Of a DNA stretch of 64,000 bases, positions 22,201 through 33,248 are shown one piece after another (position 1 is the first letter of the stretch; each line of letters starts with the position of its first letter). The stretch spans positions 44,990,482-45,054,481 of the forward strand of contig OW388293.1 of NCBI GenBank assembly GCA_936450465.1, in the 5' to 3' direction. The position numbers were made by a program, and so were the translations under genes. The stretch is from Gibbula magus (taxonomy: Eukaryota; Mollusca; Gastropoda; Trochida; Trochidae). The notes under the pieces are model-generated. The model saw only the letters and a program-made list of their open reading frames with translations. It was not told the DNA's origin and did not search any database.

Positions 22201-25200
22201 GTAGGGCGCGGGGTTGTTGTAGTTGTTGTGGTTGTTGTAGTGGTTGTCGTCGTTGGCGTAGTAGTTGTTGTAGTTGTTGTTGTTGTTGCTGAAATATTAA
22301 GCATAACATATCAATAAATCATATTACCTTGTTTACTACTAACGACTGATGTCACACTTATTTATTTACAATTTGTATTCAAAATAACATTTTCATGAAC
22401 TTTGAATCGTTATTTACGTTTATTGATGCATCATAAAGACTGGCATCATTAAAACACCAGAGGATTAGTATACCAAAACATAGCGTTGTTTCGTGAATTG
22501 CAGACTGGAATTCAAGTTACATAACTGTATCCTTGTTCATTATCCACACGCGGAAAAAGATCGAGTGATGACAAAACGCTGTGGGGTGGGGACAACAAAA
22601 ACATGTTTTGCAATAAATTGATATTTAAATGACAACGTACTAAACATCGTTAAATATAAAACAAGGTTTCCATTTCACATTGTATTAAAATGGAAATAAA
22701 TTTAACCACCAAAAATTAATCAGTTAAATCACAAAATCGTTCCATAAATGTAAACGAACAAACACATATTGTCTTACTTGTTGTGTGCTGAGCATTTATA
22801 CTGCATGTGATGCTCATTGTGTCAGTCGCTGAAATACATGGAGTAGTATGCTGAAGTACATACATACATAGTAGATATCGACAAAACAATAGTTTACAAT
22901 GTCATGAAAGAGAATCAATATATATATATATTTAGTTACAATTTATATAGATTGCATGCACTGGTCTCAATCAACAATCGATTCTCTACAAATAACAATG
23001 TCATTCATCTATAGCCCAATTCAATTCAAAGTTATGCTATATTGCTTCGATTTTTTAACAACGTAGATGACTAGTAAGATCTAAATCATTTATTTAGTTC
23101 GAAGTTTGGTTATTCCTTTTCAGGTAACATCTCAAGGCAATGCGTGCCTTCTTTGAGATCATAACATCATAAAATATCAATAAATCACTGTCACTGAAAC
23201 ATTTATGTCTACATTTCTCGGTTCATAAGTTAGATAAAACCGTCTACATTATCCAACTTACATGTGTATCTGATCCATACGAACTCGGGCAGCCCTGTGA
23301 GACGCAACACAGAGTACTGGTCATTCGTCGCGGCCAGAGTCAGGTTTGGCCACAGTGGGGGAGAGTTGCAGTAGTGTTGCTGGCTCCCAAAGTTCCCGAA
23401 CACGTCCAGAATACCACAATGTGATTCATTCCCCAGCCTGACATCAATCCCTTCAATATTGACCGAGGCGAAGGTTGGTTTGGTCATGGTACACCAGCAG
23501 AAGTCGCTGTTCTCCTTGTATTGAGACGGGTGGTACAGCACTGATACAGAGGTGCCGGATACAGTGGTCGGGCTGCTGCACATCTGGATGATACTCGACT
23601 CTATGGAGAGATTGAAAGTCAGGGGTCGGGTCGAATCTTCAAGACTCTCAGAAATGTCATTACATACAAAAACAAGGAATTGTTGATTGCAAATGACAGT
23701 AGTGTCTACCGCTAGACTCTATGGAGAGATTGAAAGTAAGGCATATGTCGGGTCGAATCTTCAAGACTCTCAGAAATGTCATCACATACAAAAAACAAGG
23801 ATTTGTTATTGATAATGACAGTTATGTCTACCATGAGATTTTTAGTATATCTAAATCTTTGGACTTTTTTAGATGATAAAGGGAAAGACACCAACTGTAT
23901 ATGATGAACTTATGGCATTTACTGCAGGACGGACTTTATCTTTATCTTTGATGTTCCTAGTTCTAGTTCTAGTTCTGATTAGCAGAGAACAAGAACAAGT
24001 ATCCATTCAACCGTGATGAATGTTCGCTGAGAGTTTCCACTGCGTTTTTATTGATTTGTTTTCAAAGCAAAACAAGTTCAATGATTTGCATATTTCGATC
24101 ATTTGGATCATAAAATAGTTCTGTCAGACATCGAATGTAAACAATATGCTCAGAGTTTGAGCGTTTCTATAATGTTTTAAAGGACGGGAATAATTTAAGT
24201 GTTTCAAAGGTATATTTAGATGTAGAAATAATTGATACGTCGCTTGGTTTAGGCAACACGAGGCGAATGATGTACGCTGTTGGTACAATCAGTACTGGCG
24301 ACTGGTGCCTCACTCTGAGGGTGTAGGTTCGAATCTCGCAAGGGACTGGTCCCGAAAAAGTTTTGTACTTGGAAAACTTGTACTTCTGCAGATAGTTTGA
24401 TCCCATATATAACAATGTTACATTTGTTCACTATCTATCATGTATTTCTAATTAACCTTAATTTTGGCAAAATTATGACTCAACTAAGGTAACCTTCTCT
24501 TACATAATTCTGTTTGTATAGTTCAAGCATCTCAATAACTTGAACGTCTCATTTTGGATACACATGTTAACACATATAATCACTTATCCTAAGGCGCCAC
24601 AACCTACCGTCTGTACACTCGTACTTCACTACCGAGTAGCTGGACACAGCCTGGAAGTTGAAGTTGGAGCTCACATTGCATGGCTGGACCAGCCGCGGCG
24701 TCCGGAAGTGACACTCGTTGATGGTGCAGTTCCGGTAGACGTTCACGATGTCCTGAGCAATGAACACGTCGAAACAGTCCTGGTTAGGTAAATAATCACA
24801 ACACGCGTCACTGCAGTCTATGACCCCGGTAGTACAGTTAACCCAGGTCTTATGACCATACAGGGCCGACTCTATAGCCACCCGGCTGGTGTTGGAGCAC
24901 GTTAGGTTGTGGTGCAGGCACGCTCCTGCTGACCCGAAACATCCTTTAGACACGAACTTCTCTCCAGAACCTTCAACTGCAATCAAAATCGTGTTATGAA
25001 ATGATACACAACACATACATTATTATATGTGATGACAATTCATCCTGCTTCATCTGGGTATCGACAGTTCTCCTGCAAATGCCCTGATTGTGTAATGCGC
25101 CTTTGATTAGTAACGCTTACTGGTTCGTTACTCATCGCTATCTGGAGCATGAATTTTGTCAGCCAATGAAACGTCGTGTTCTGAAATTTTTTCTCGAGTG

Positions 25201-27119
25201 GTTTTCTCATAAGGGAGCCTCTAATAAAGCTCGATTTTAAAGGCGCTGTAGCACGTTTTTTGCAAATTTTATTTTTTCAAATTTCACATTTATAATGATA
25301 GTTTATGTAATTTTTATTTACTTTAAATGGTAAAACATCCTATTACACAAACCAATAGTCCGTAGTAGTAATAACGGTGTTGCGTATAAGGCAAAAATTG
25401 CATGGCGGCCATTTTATTGTGAACACATTTTATTATTTCAAATGACAAAAACGATCCCCATGGCTTTACTGAGCCATGTACACTCATTTTTAACTTGATT
25501 TTCCGAACAGAGAAGTGTGATTTACGTTTGGTGAAAATATTTTTCAAATACCTTTCATCGACATATTTGAGCGAAAAAACGTGCTACTGCCCCTTTAAGT
25601 CATATCAAGTGAACTGATCTCCCCAATTAACATTAGAGCATACATTATGAGAAAACAGGACTCTTCGACATCGAAATAATTAGAAATCCATTCATTAATT
25701 TTCAAAACGCTAAAGTACTGCCTCAATTGAGGATTATGAACACATGTTCTAATAGGTCCTAGAGTGTGACTTAATCTGGCTAAATGACGAGTGGTGCGGT
25801 AGATGCAAATCGGTAAACTATTCACATCAATATTTTTATATCATTTCCCTGTCACTAAAATATTGAACATTATGTGCAATCTGATAAGACTCTTAAAGTA
25901 ATTTTACCTTTTATATTTATATATATACACATGGTATTTAAAATTCAAAATCCCCGAATCTTCAACCTTTCACACTTAACTTTCTTATATGTACTTTCTA
26001 CTACTTTAATTTCCAAAACTGTTAGTAGTAGGGAAATATCCATTCATCTCTTAACTGGCTTTATCAAGATATATTTTGGTAATTATAAATATTATCGTTT
26101 ATCATAAAATAATCATAAAAAGATATATTCTCACACGTAGATAAATCTGAACGGCGACAATGATTAACACTATCTCGAAGTGCCTTTGACAAACGTCAGT
26201 GCTCCTGCCGGAGACAAAACCAGTTTGCGAGGAGGAATGTGACATTCAATCTTGCATTGTTAAATCCCTTTATTAAGGTCTCGTCTTACTCTGTGCTATC
26301 ATAGATGCTTACACACATACCTGCCCATTACATTGTACCTGTCCTTACGTATCACATTACCTATATAATACAATAGTATGTAACAGATGCTTTTCAATGT
26401 AGGTGCTCGAGGCGTTATGACAAAGGATCGTCCTGACAAAGTTCAAGCTGTCTAACGTATATTATGAAAAAGGATTTCCTTGACTAGGTGCGTCGTCGGA
26501 TATATGTTTTGAATAATCGTTCTGTATTTAGGATGGATACTGCTATAAACTATAGTTTTTAATACAAGGATTTTTTTAAATCGTAATAAAACTACACTAG
26601 ACTGCATAATGCAGGCTATGCTGTACAATATATGGCTTTGCTTCACGGAAGAGTGACTTCCTTCTTATAACCCGAAGTCATATGTTCTCTTGTACTTATT
26701 TCTGTCACTTGTGCTTTAATAAAACTGACATCTTTAGAAATATATGGGGCAGGTGAATCACATGGGAAGGTTGTTAGCGTCGAATAATCATCAGAAGCTC
26801 GTACATGTACATGCAGTACAATGTTGTTTTACCAGATTCCTGACTGACAGTTAGAAAAGGTTTTCGTGTATAAAACACGTATTATTGATGGCATATGTTT
26901 TTAAATATATAAATATATACAACCTAAGACCTTCTAGGTCTCTTCGTTAAATGAATAATGGCAACGAAGGGCATTAAACAGTGTATGCAAAAACGAAGAT
27001 GCCAGAATACCTGTCTTAGAGTTTAGCATGTTGTGATAAATACACTTACCGGTGTGTAACAATAATGTCCAGGTGAGAATGAACGCCGCAGGTAAGATCC
27101 ATACACCTGTACAAGCCAT
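18912..27119 (-). CDS. Receptor-like transmembrane protein: SUEL-lectin-like domain, mucin stalk, TM, Tyr-rich tail
   Basis: An eight-exon model read from splice sites: 27119-27050, 24976-24608, 23600-23262, 22828-22778, 22288-21731, 20999-20952, 20551-20455 and 19248-18912. All joins keep frame (phase 1 throughout, except phase 2 at the last) and encode about 622 aa. Order: signal peptide 1-23; SUEL/galactose-lectin-like domain about 24-146; second Cys-containing domain 147-259; short Cys linker 260-276; Thr/Pro mucin stalk 277-462; juxtamembrane 463-487; TM 488-509; cytoplasmic tail to 622. The layout predicts a type I surface glycoprotein, perhaps for carbohydrate recognition. The 52-bp satellite lies just past its 3' end. 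I do not recognise a named orthologue. The weakest links are the 51-bp and 48-bp exons. Confidence 0.8.
19311..19401 (-). CDS. Candidate alternative last exon of the receptor-like gene
   Basis: A second acceptor with the same context as exon 8 (CTCTTTCAGGAAA) lies 153 bases upstream of the exon-8 acceptor. Read in the same phase 2 it stays open for 29 codons to TAA and encodes RAELEEDSFYDKNKLF, which resembles RANFDESYYNTNIY of exon 8. It looks like a duplicated terminal exon giving a short-tailed isoform of about 540 aa. It could also be a decayed duplicate. Confidence 0.45.
19897..20136. mobile_element. MITE with ATCCCACCGGT ends, in an intron
   Basis: About 240 bp bordered by TATCCCACCGGT and its complement ACCGGTGGGATA. 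It contains GGAAACGAAATGATTACGG followed by a GGACGGACAGAC-type run, a recurring feature of molluscan interspersed repeats. It lies in the last intron of the receptor-like gene. Confidence 0.75.
20455..20551 (-). CDS. Receptor-like gene exon 7: transmembrane helix
   Basis: 97 bases from a GTTGCAG acceptor to a GTGAGT donor. They encode DPYTAVDRN, then a 22-residue hydrophobic helix from LIIGLVVG to FLGFL, then Lys. It ends in phase 2 and joins the basic KHKKAKR start of exon 8, as expected for the inner face of a type I protein. Confidence 0.82.
20952..20999 (-). CDS. Receptor-like gene exon 6: 48-bp juxtamembrane exon
   Basis: A TTTTTCAG acceptor and a CAG/GTACTT donor give 48 bases in phases 1-1, encoding SADPGVTGGQDVGPKP. 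The donor is weaker than its neighbours. The start of the next exon (DPYTA) resembles ADPGV, so the two may stem from a small duplication. Confidence 0.55.
21731..22288 (-). CDS. Receptor-like gene exon 5: Thr/Pro mucin-like stalk
   Basis: 558 bases in phases 1-1 encode about 186 residues, nearly all Thr and Pro in runs such as TTTTTPPPTTTPPP, ending KTTTTMATTTDT. This is a dense O-glycosylation stalk that would lift the lectin-like head off the membrane. The DNA is a GTT/TTGTAG-rich repeat likely to vary in length between alleles. The frame on the opposite strand (Val/Gly-rich) is a shadow. Confidence 0.82.
22778..22828 (-). CDS. Receptor-like gene exon 4: 51-bp linker exon
   Basis: A TATTTCAG acceptor and a GTAAGAC donor bound 51 bases that stay open in the required phase (1-1) and encode TDTMSITCSINAQHTT. 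The exact phase fit and good sites support it, but skipping it also keeps frame, so it may be a cassette exon. Confidence 0.6.
23262..23600 (-). CDS. Receptor-like gene exon 3: second extracellular Cys-containing domain
   Basis: 339 bases, phases 1-1, from a TCCATAG acceptor to a GTAAGT donor. It encodes about 113 residues with CSSPTTVSG, FCWCTMTKPTFASVNIEG, a DVRLG block and the ending FVWIRYTC, which resembles the last strand of exon 2 (VVKYEC). Two N-glycosylation sites. I cannot name the domain; it may be a diverged lectin-like or CUB-like fold. The sequence around its acceptor is tandemly duplicated in the intron. Confidence 0.75.
23596..23835. repeat. Direct tandem duplication (~120 bp) over an exon acceptor
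   Basis: Bases from about 23596 (ACTCTATGGAGAGATTGAAA) to 23714 recur from about 23715 to 23835, with shared TCGAATCTTCAAGACTCTCA and TGTCTACC blocks and a few changes. The duplication copies the exon-3 acceptor (CTCTCCATAG on the minus strand), leaving a second acceptor in the intron. Confidence 0.85.
24288..24365 (+). mobile_element. tRNA-derived SINE-like fragment
   Basis: GGTTCGAATCTCGC near 24329 matches a Pol III B box. The preceding TGGTGCCTCACTCTGAGGGT resembles an anticodon and variable arm. There is no complete cloverleaf, so it is read as a SINE head in the intron rather than a tRNA gene. Confidence 0.5.
24608..24976 (-). CDS. Receptor-like gene exon 2: SUEL/galactose-binding lectin-like domain
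   Basis: A TTGCAG acceptor and a GTAGGT donor bound 369 bases in phases 1-1. The translation has LTCSNTSRVAIESALYGHKT, the Cys-x-Ile/Val-x-(x)n-Ala-x-Tyr-Gly signature of SUEL-type lectin domains. It continues with NVYRNCTINECHFR and ends in VVKYEC, matching the closing V-x-Y-x-C. About ten further Cys give disulfides. Five N-x-S/T sites suggest glycosylation. Sugar binding is inferred from the family only. Confidence 0.78.
25237..25598. mobile_element. MITE with TTAAAGG...GTAGCACGTTTTTT ends (362 bp)
   Basis: The left end TTAAAGGCGCTGTAGCACG and right end (complement TTAAAGGGGCAGTAGCACG) form terminal inverted repeats of about 26 bp with two mismatches. There is no coding frame inside. It sits in intron 1 of the receptor-like gene. 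Similar single ends occur at 30104 (TTAAAGGCACTGAAGCACG) and 38393-38412. Confidence 0.85.
27050..27119 (-). CDS. Receptor-like gene exon 1: signal peptide
   Basis: Begins with ATG at 27119 and encodes MACTG, then a hydrophobic core (PAAFILTWTLLLHT), a typical secretory signal. It ends in phase 1 at a GTAAGT donor (27049). The first in-frame residue of the next exon is Val. Confidence 0.8.
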
Positions 27120-30100
27120 CCCTAAACGAAAAGTTCGCCAGGTCCAGGCAAGGTGAGTGTGTCGGGTCTAAAACCCCGTCCTGTTCTTCTTGTGGAATAT
27201 GATACACCGTTTTTAAATCAGGAAGTCGGGTAACCTATCTTTATGTATAGGCTGTGTAGTCGTGCACTTAGGCGTGTCGCACGTATATCCTCACACAGAT
27301 CTCTGGGAGAACTCATAGCGCTTCATTACCTTTACTAACTCACCTGAAAATAATACAGGTGAGCTTTCAGAGAGAGGAGTAGCTGTTCTCTTCTGTGACG
27401 CCTCACGCTCTCTGTGCATAAAACAACCGGACACAAAAGAGCACCTTGCTGTACACACCCACACAAACTCTTCATACTTAATTATGAAAATACATATGAA
27501 ATTCATCTTCGAAAGAGGCATGTCATTGTTTGGTCTTTATTCTTGGTAGATTTATAAAAAGAGTACTAGTTGCTAACGAGGTTTAAGATAAATGGTAAGT
27601 TTCATAAGAGACATATTCAAAGTTTTTGACTTAGTTTAATTGTAATTGTCAACCCATCTACTACACTGTCAGTGCCTTTTCACATTATCATCAAAATTCA
27701 TAAAAGATTGATCGGTTGATATTACGAAATACGTCATCCCCATGTATGTAAATAATTCATAAAACTGAATTATTTAGTTTGTATATGTCAACTGAAACAT
27801 GTTCATGTATATTTGTGGCATAAAAGGTCAAATTAAAATTCAGATAAAACAGTTTAAAAGCCGTTTAATGTTTAAATGTTATTTTGTTTCTAAATGTTCA
27901 TTGACAAACCTTTAAACATAGGATGTGTGGATCTGTCTGCCAATAAATATACATAGCATTAAAAATAATTACTTTTCAAATGGTCCAAATTTGAAACTTG
28001 TAATCCCAAAGCTAAAGTGTAGATTTCCGGTTTAGGCTTACCATTTTTCATTCAAAATATAAATTTACAATTTCCATATATGACATTATAAATGTGGTAC
28101 ACATTATCTCAATGAACGAACACGTTTGCATTTCTTTTTAAAGACAACTGGTTATTTTTTTAACTGTGTGATCCTCGAGTTAGGAACCGACACAATGAAT
28201 TAATAGCCATAAATATCTAGCCAGAGGCAAACGCTGCAGTTTTACGAGTTCGAGCCATCGTTGTAGTCTCGTATGAATATGATAAACAGGGCGAACATCA
28301 ATCAGTCATATTTCAAAAGTTTTCCATCATTAATTATATACATATATAAGCTATCAGTTTAAAGGGTTTTTTTTAATGTCAAATTTTTTCTATAATTGAT
28401 TTCACTGTGGCATTAAGTAGAGATTATTTCTAAAGGACCATCTTACAAACTTTGATCCCTTTGGTGCAAGGTACACACGTAAACAGGTGTGGTGGATAGC
28501 TCGAACATGTGAAAAGTTTAAAACAGTGAAAAGTTTACATAAGCTCATATGATAAAACACATGATTAAACTTTGACGTTTTAGGGAGAATGTTTAGAAAG
28601 GATAATAGGAATAGATTCTCAGACGGTCACCAGGGGGTCTAATCTACATGTACTCAGGGACCATTGTCAAAAATTAAAAAGTATAAAATATAACGAGCAC
28701 CCAGTATTATATGGTATTATTTATAAAGTAAATATAAACAAACAATGTATAGGAGCATGGTATAAAACATAATTATGCAGTATAAAAGGAACAGTTGCCA
28801 TGAGGCACTTGCTGGCATTTGACGAGTATAACAGGGTAGCGTTAAAACGAGGCATTACTTAATATATGAGGACGTTTCAACATTTCAGTGTATATAATAA
28901 CGCCGTTACAAAACTAGATCACCACTCAGCGTTAGCATCTACACCGAAACATTGCAGTCATAGCAATAAAGAAGTTGTTAGTTCATAGAACATATATTGC
29001 CAACCCCTAAAAGTGCTCTAACAGACAATCAGTATAAGGCGTTATTAACCATCACCACAGGTACATGTCGATACTATAATGGTTTGAAAGACATGTATAC
29101 GTTCCTTTTGACTATCTGAAAGTTTAGTATCAGTTATAACGTATGTTAGCTCAGTACTATCGACAAAACCTGTGGTAATAGAAACAAATCCATGTTCTCT
29201 GATTAAAAACAAGTGGTGAAAACTGAGAAATAAAACAGTTGTGTTCACATGGCAGAGCAAATTGATGAAACTAATATATAATTCAAAACATCCGAATCTA
29301 CATCCACAACAAATAACATAAACGTTTAAGCATATACGTCGTGTAATTATTCAAAAATCGTAAAAATTCTCAAACAAAAACTCAAAGGACTCAAATTCTG
29401 ATATTCAGATCTATAAGTAATTACGTACATTTAGAGACTATATATCATAATCTCAAAATCTTTTATTTTATTATATAGTCTTTTATTTTTTTAAAATGTT
29501 GTTTTTGTTGTCTATTTCACTTCATGTCACTATGTATCCTTGCTTTATTAAATATGACTGCACTGTGACATATGTTTGGAAGTGTATAAACATAAAATTA
29601 TTTTTAATTTGTTTTTATTACAATGATATATTCAAAAAGGAAATATTCAATATGAACCAACAAATATTCAGTTAAACGATTAGGAAATACTCATTACATT
29701 GTGAGAATGAGAGAATCATCATACCATACAATAACCAATAGACAAGGGTTCCTGCTATAAACGTATGTATTATTAATAACAACAAATATGTCTAGTAAAA
29801 GAGAAATAAAATCATTTTGCTGACAGTTAAAACATTAACATGCACGTGTAAAAGTACTGTTGTTCACTAGTTTTCAATATTAAATGCCATTCACAGAAAA
29901 GTGTATTGAAAATTATAAAATACACTGACAAAGTTCACTTGGCACTTCAGATCTGATAGTCTCAGAGCAAAAATCAAAATAAAAAATCATACTGACATAT
30001 ACGTTAATAAAAACCATGAAATAACTACATACTAAACAACCTTTGCCCTATTTCCAAAAGCTGATCTTAGGCCTAAGATGGATTAGTAGAAGGCGTACAT

Positions 30101-32350
30101 GTTTTAAAGGCACTGAAGCACGATTTTTCATTTTACATGCTCAAATTAGAGGGTAAAACCGCCCATTGCACGACCAGATTATCCGTAGATGTAGAACACG
30201 GTATACGGGTTCCGTTCCATAACAGCGAGTGCTTATAATCGCTCAATGATTGCTCAATGTTGCACTCAAGTAGCGCTCAAGTAGCGCTCATTCTCTCTTG
30301 AACCACACAGTGCAAATTCCTCGAAGTAGCGTTGCATTGAGCAATCGCGTTCAAGAGAGGTTTAAAATTACTTTGAAACCTCTATTGAACATGGCCCAGG
30401 TATTTATACACAAAAACTGCTAGCGGTAATGTTAGTGTGAACGCATTTTGATAATTCGAGGATTGGAAATGGATCCCGAACCCGAACCATACCAGTTCGT
30501 TTTAGAACTCTATTTATTGATTGAGGTGGATTGTTTTGCAATCGGTACCATTTCTTCACCATTTTGTGAGATCTCTCTATTTCCATTAGAAAATGTACTA
30601 CTTTAATATTCTGATGTAGCTGTTGAAGTTAGAGAACACTACAGATACTACATATACATTTCAGAAAATGAAATATACAAAATATAGTGAAAGGGTTTAG
30701 CTTTCAGATGACGAACACGTTTTTAGTATCAAAATATGTGTGGAGATAATCTCTATAATTATACAATGGTGAACATTCCCTCTTCTGGTCTTCCATTTAT
30801 ATTACGAGTTACAGTGAGAAATCTATTGTGGTAGTATAAATTATCCATATACGTAACAAACAAAATAAATAAAAATATCGGTACAAAAAATGATAGTTCT
30901 TGCACATATATGTTTATGTATGACATTTGATTTTGTGTATTAATTGTTATAATTAATGAGGCTAGGTTTACTTAGACTGGTTTTAAAAGATAATCAAATG
31001 TCACAAGACAAACAAGGCACACATCAACAGACAACACAGAATATATACGCAGAATAAAAATAAGGAAACCCGGTCTAGTAACGTTATAATGAACTACTTC
31101 CAAAAGTGTTGCATACAATGTAATCATTTTACATAGAATGACTGTATAATTGTATATTGAAAATCATTGCCCCAGGACTGTTTTAACATACCCTCACACT
31201 ACCATATACATATTTTGAATAAAGTGTTGTTTTTTCTATGTGGGGTCAACTTATATGTTAGTGTTTCATCTCACCATTACTTTACAGAAAGTCCCTTCCT
31301 TTAAAATAAATCCACATATAGGTTTATTAATATAACCAAGTTCTCTGATATTGCATAACGTAACCTTCTAACTGTGTTATATGTTCAGAGACAAACATAT
31401 TGCCTTTACATATTCCGATGTTGACTATACAGTATAAACAATCAAAGTTACACCATTATGACGTATATGGTGTAAAACAAATTTCATCCAGGATAATAAA
31501 GTCTTATCTAATCCTATCTTATCCTACATCACGACCAAATCAATGACGCATACATCATGACCAAGCCATGATGACGTATAAATAACGATCAGTAATTATA
31601 TTAAAGAGCCAACCAATTTAAATAAATTTGCTATATTGGTAAAAAAAAGAAAAAGTATCAGCCATTGAAATAAGACAATGTTTTCATCAACTGCATTTTA
31701 GTCTGTACGAGTGTTAACGTATCTTCAAACAGGATTCTGTATGGTTACTTGTCAATTTGTCACCGGTACCAAAATGTCATATTTGCAATGATAAATATAC
31801 ATAGTGATCCTTAATATGTTTGGGGTTGTTCTGTATATACTAAATTATGAAACATAACAAAATGGTTATATTCTAAATACATGTTCACCAGTTGGTATTT
31901 AGAAGTAATTATTAAATTTATCTTCTCAATATATCACATGTCAACACTTGTGTATAACTCCATGAGCAAGTGTATATAAACATTACCTAAACATGCTGTA
32001 ATGTCAGAGCAGTCAAGCGTAGAATTAAAAGTTGATGTAACACTTGAGATGTCGAATAACTTGAAATGTGATACATATTGAATATAGATTCAGTGTAAAA
32101 TCACTAATACATACATTTATGAATAATTGTACCATTATACCATGCAGCATATAGAAGTAATGCTATAAACCGATGCTCATCAATCGTTACTGACTATTTG
32201 TACTTGTCAAAAGTACCGAATAACATATTGTCATACCTTGAAGAATTTATTCAGAATGGAGTAAGTTCCTCGAAACCTCTTCTTGCTAACAGATCATATC
32301 ATCCATTGTGTGAACAGGAAGATTTTCTGGATAACAACTTCTTTAATGTG
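27120..32350. other. 5' flank of the receptor-like gene and intergenic DNA
   Basis: About 5.2 kb with no convincing gene. The proximal part should hold the promoter of the gene starting at 27119, but no TATA or initiator could be assigned with confidence. A segment at 28932-28992 (ACACCGAAACATTG, then CAATAAAGAAGTTG and CATAGAAC) resembles 59630-59690, an unclassified interspersed repeat. A MITE end lies at 30104. An imperfect inverted-repeat cluster of GCTCAA motifs spans about 30228-30355. Confidence 0.5.
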
Positions 32351-32352
32351 AC

Positions 32353-32402
32353 AATACACGACGTTTCGGAGTACATACTCACTCCTTCATCAGGTGGAAT
32401 GA
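32353..32402 (-). ncRNA. Hammerhead-ribozyme-like core in an interspersed repeat (copy 1)
   Basis: Read on the minus strand: CTGATGA (32393-32387), a 5-bp stem II (GGAGT with ACTCC), GAAA (32367-32364), then CGTC and GTGTATT. These are the invariant blocks of a type I hammerhead in order. Stem I can form between the bases before CTGATGA (CAC and beyond) and GTG after the GTC cleavage triplet. Stem III is only ACGU, which is self-complementary, so activity would need a dimer, as described for Penelope-like-element hammerheads. Activity is inference. Confidence 0.55.
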
Positions 32403-32584
32403 AAGGAAATAAAGCCCCATATGCCAGAACCACAATCAAGATCCACAAAAACCACCAAAGATCCTAGTGTGTTCCATATATGTAGGATAAGTATTCTACA
32501 ACACCGCCAATTCCATGCATGTTAATCTCCCTGATTGAGTTTCCTCACCATTGTTTTGTTTGCTGTATAAATGTATCATATTCT

Positions 32585-32725
32585 TATTGCCTTACATTCC
32601 ACCTGATGAAGGAATGAGTATGTACTCCGAAACGTCGTGTATTTTCACATTAAAGAAGTTGTTATCGAGAAAATCTTCCTGTTCTTATGTATACCACTTC
32701 TAAATGCCCTTCAATTCAAAGACCT
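32585..32725 (+). mobile_element. Penelope-like/retrozyme-type repeat with hammerhead core (copy 2)
   Basis: CTGATGA (32603-32609), a stem-loop (GAGTA, TG, TACTC), GAAA (32629-32632), CGTC and GTGTATT, then CACATTAAAGAAGTTGTT and CTTCCTGTTCTTATGTAT. The segment repeats in inverted orientation at about 32270-32402 and again at 35985-36150. The 3' text shared by the copies marks it as one repeat family. No RT or GIY-YIG coding sequence is nearby, so these are truncated or non-autonomous copies. Confidence 0.55.
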
Positions 32726-33158
32726 GATTCACTGTGTGTGGGTTTGATAAACAGTCACACCGACACATCCATCGGGAACGGGCGCTCTGAAATCTCGTTT
32801 AAGGTTATTGTGTCATGTTAGCATGGACCATATTTGTATATACCAGATAAATTATTAATTCACCCCATCTAACGTTTGCAATAGTTTCACATTCAGCGTC
32901 CAAATGTCAGTTTCAATCGATCGTCAGCGCAAGCTCTATACGTTATGGTTAAACTGATATTTACAGCAGCGGAGATGGAGTGAATGAACTGAAGACTCGG
33001 TGCTCTCCCTACGGGAGGGAACATTCTTCATTGTTTTTGGCTTTTTGTTATTTACGATTGAGAGAGAATTGGGAAACTTCTATAATTGCTAAGAGGCCTG
33101 TTTGATTAAAATTGGTCAAACTGACCCCTCAGCTAATCACCTAGGAACAACACTTCGA
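32726..33158. other. Intergenic DNA, nothing recognised
   Basis: Non-coding sequence between the hammerhead-bearing repeat and the last exon of the first tandem transmembrane gene. It includes a local inverted pair GCTCTCCCTACGG/GGGAG near 33001-33018. Confidence 0.4.
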
Positions 33159-33248
33159 CTAGAAGACCACATCTAGAAGTCCACCCAAGGAGCTGCCACC
33201 TCCATGTCCTGTATTGCCGGGACTGCCGGAACTTCCAAAATCACACTC
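33159..33248 (-). pseudogene. Homologous 3' extension of member A's last exon beyond a TGA
   Basis: After the TGA the same frame stays open for 29 codons (CDFGSSGSPGNTGHGGGSSL) to TAG. This resembles the end of member B's last exon (GGDFGGSSNTGGGMGSS). The ancestral exon therefore probably extended further and was cut by a nonsense change. Stop-codon readthrough is the less likely alternative. Confidence 0.55.

Noticed and set aside
32198..32467. 89-codon plus-strand frame
   Set aside because: It runs antisense through the hammerhead-bearing repeat; no homology or splice context.
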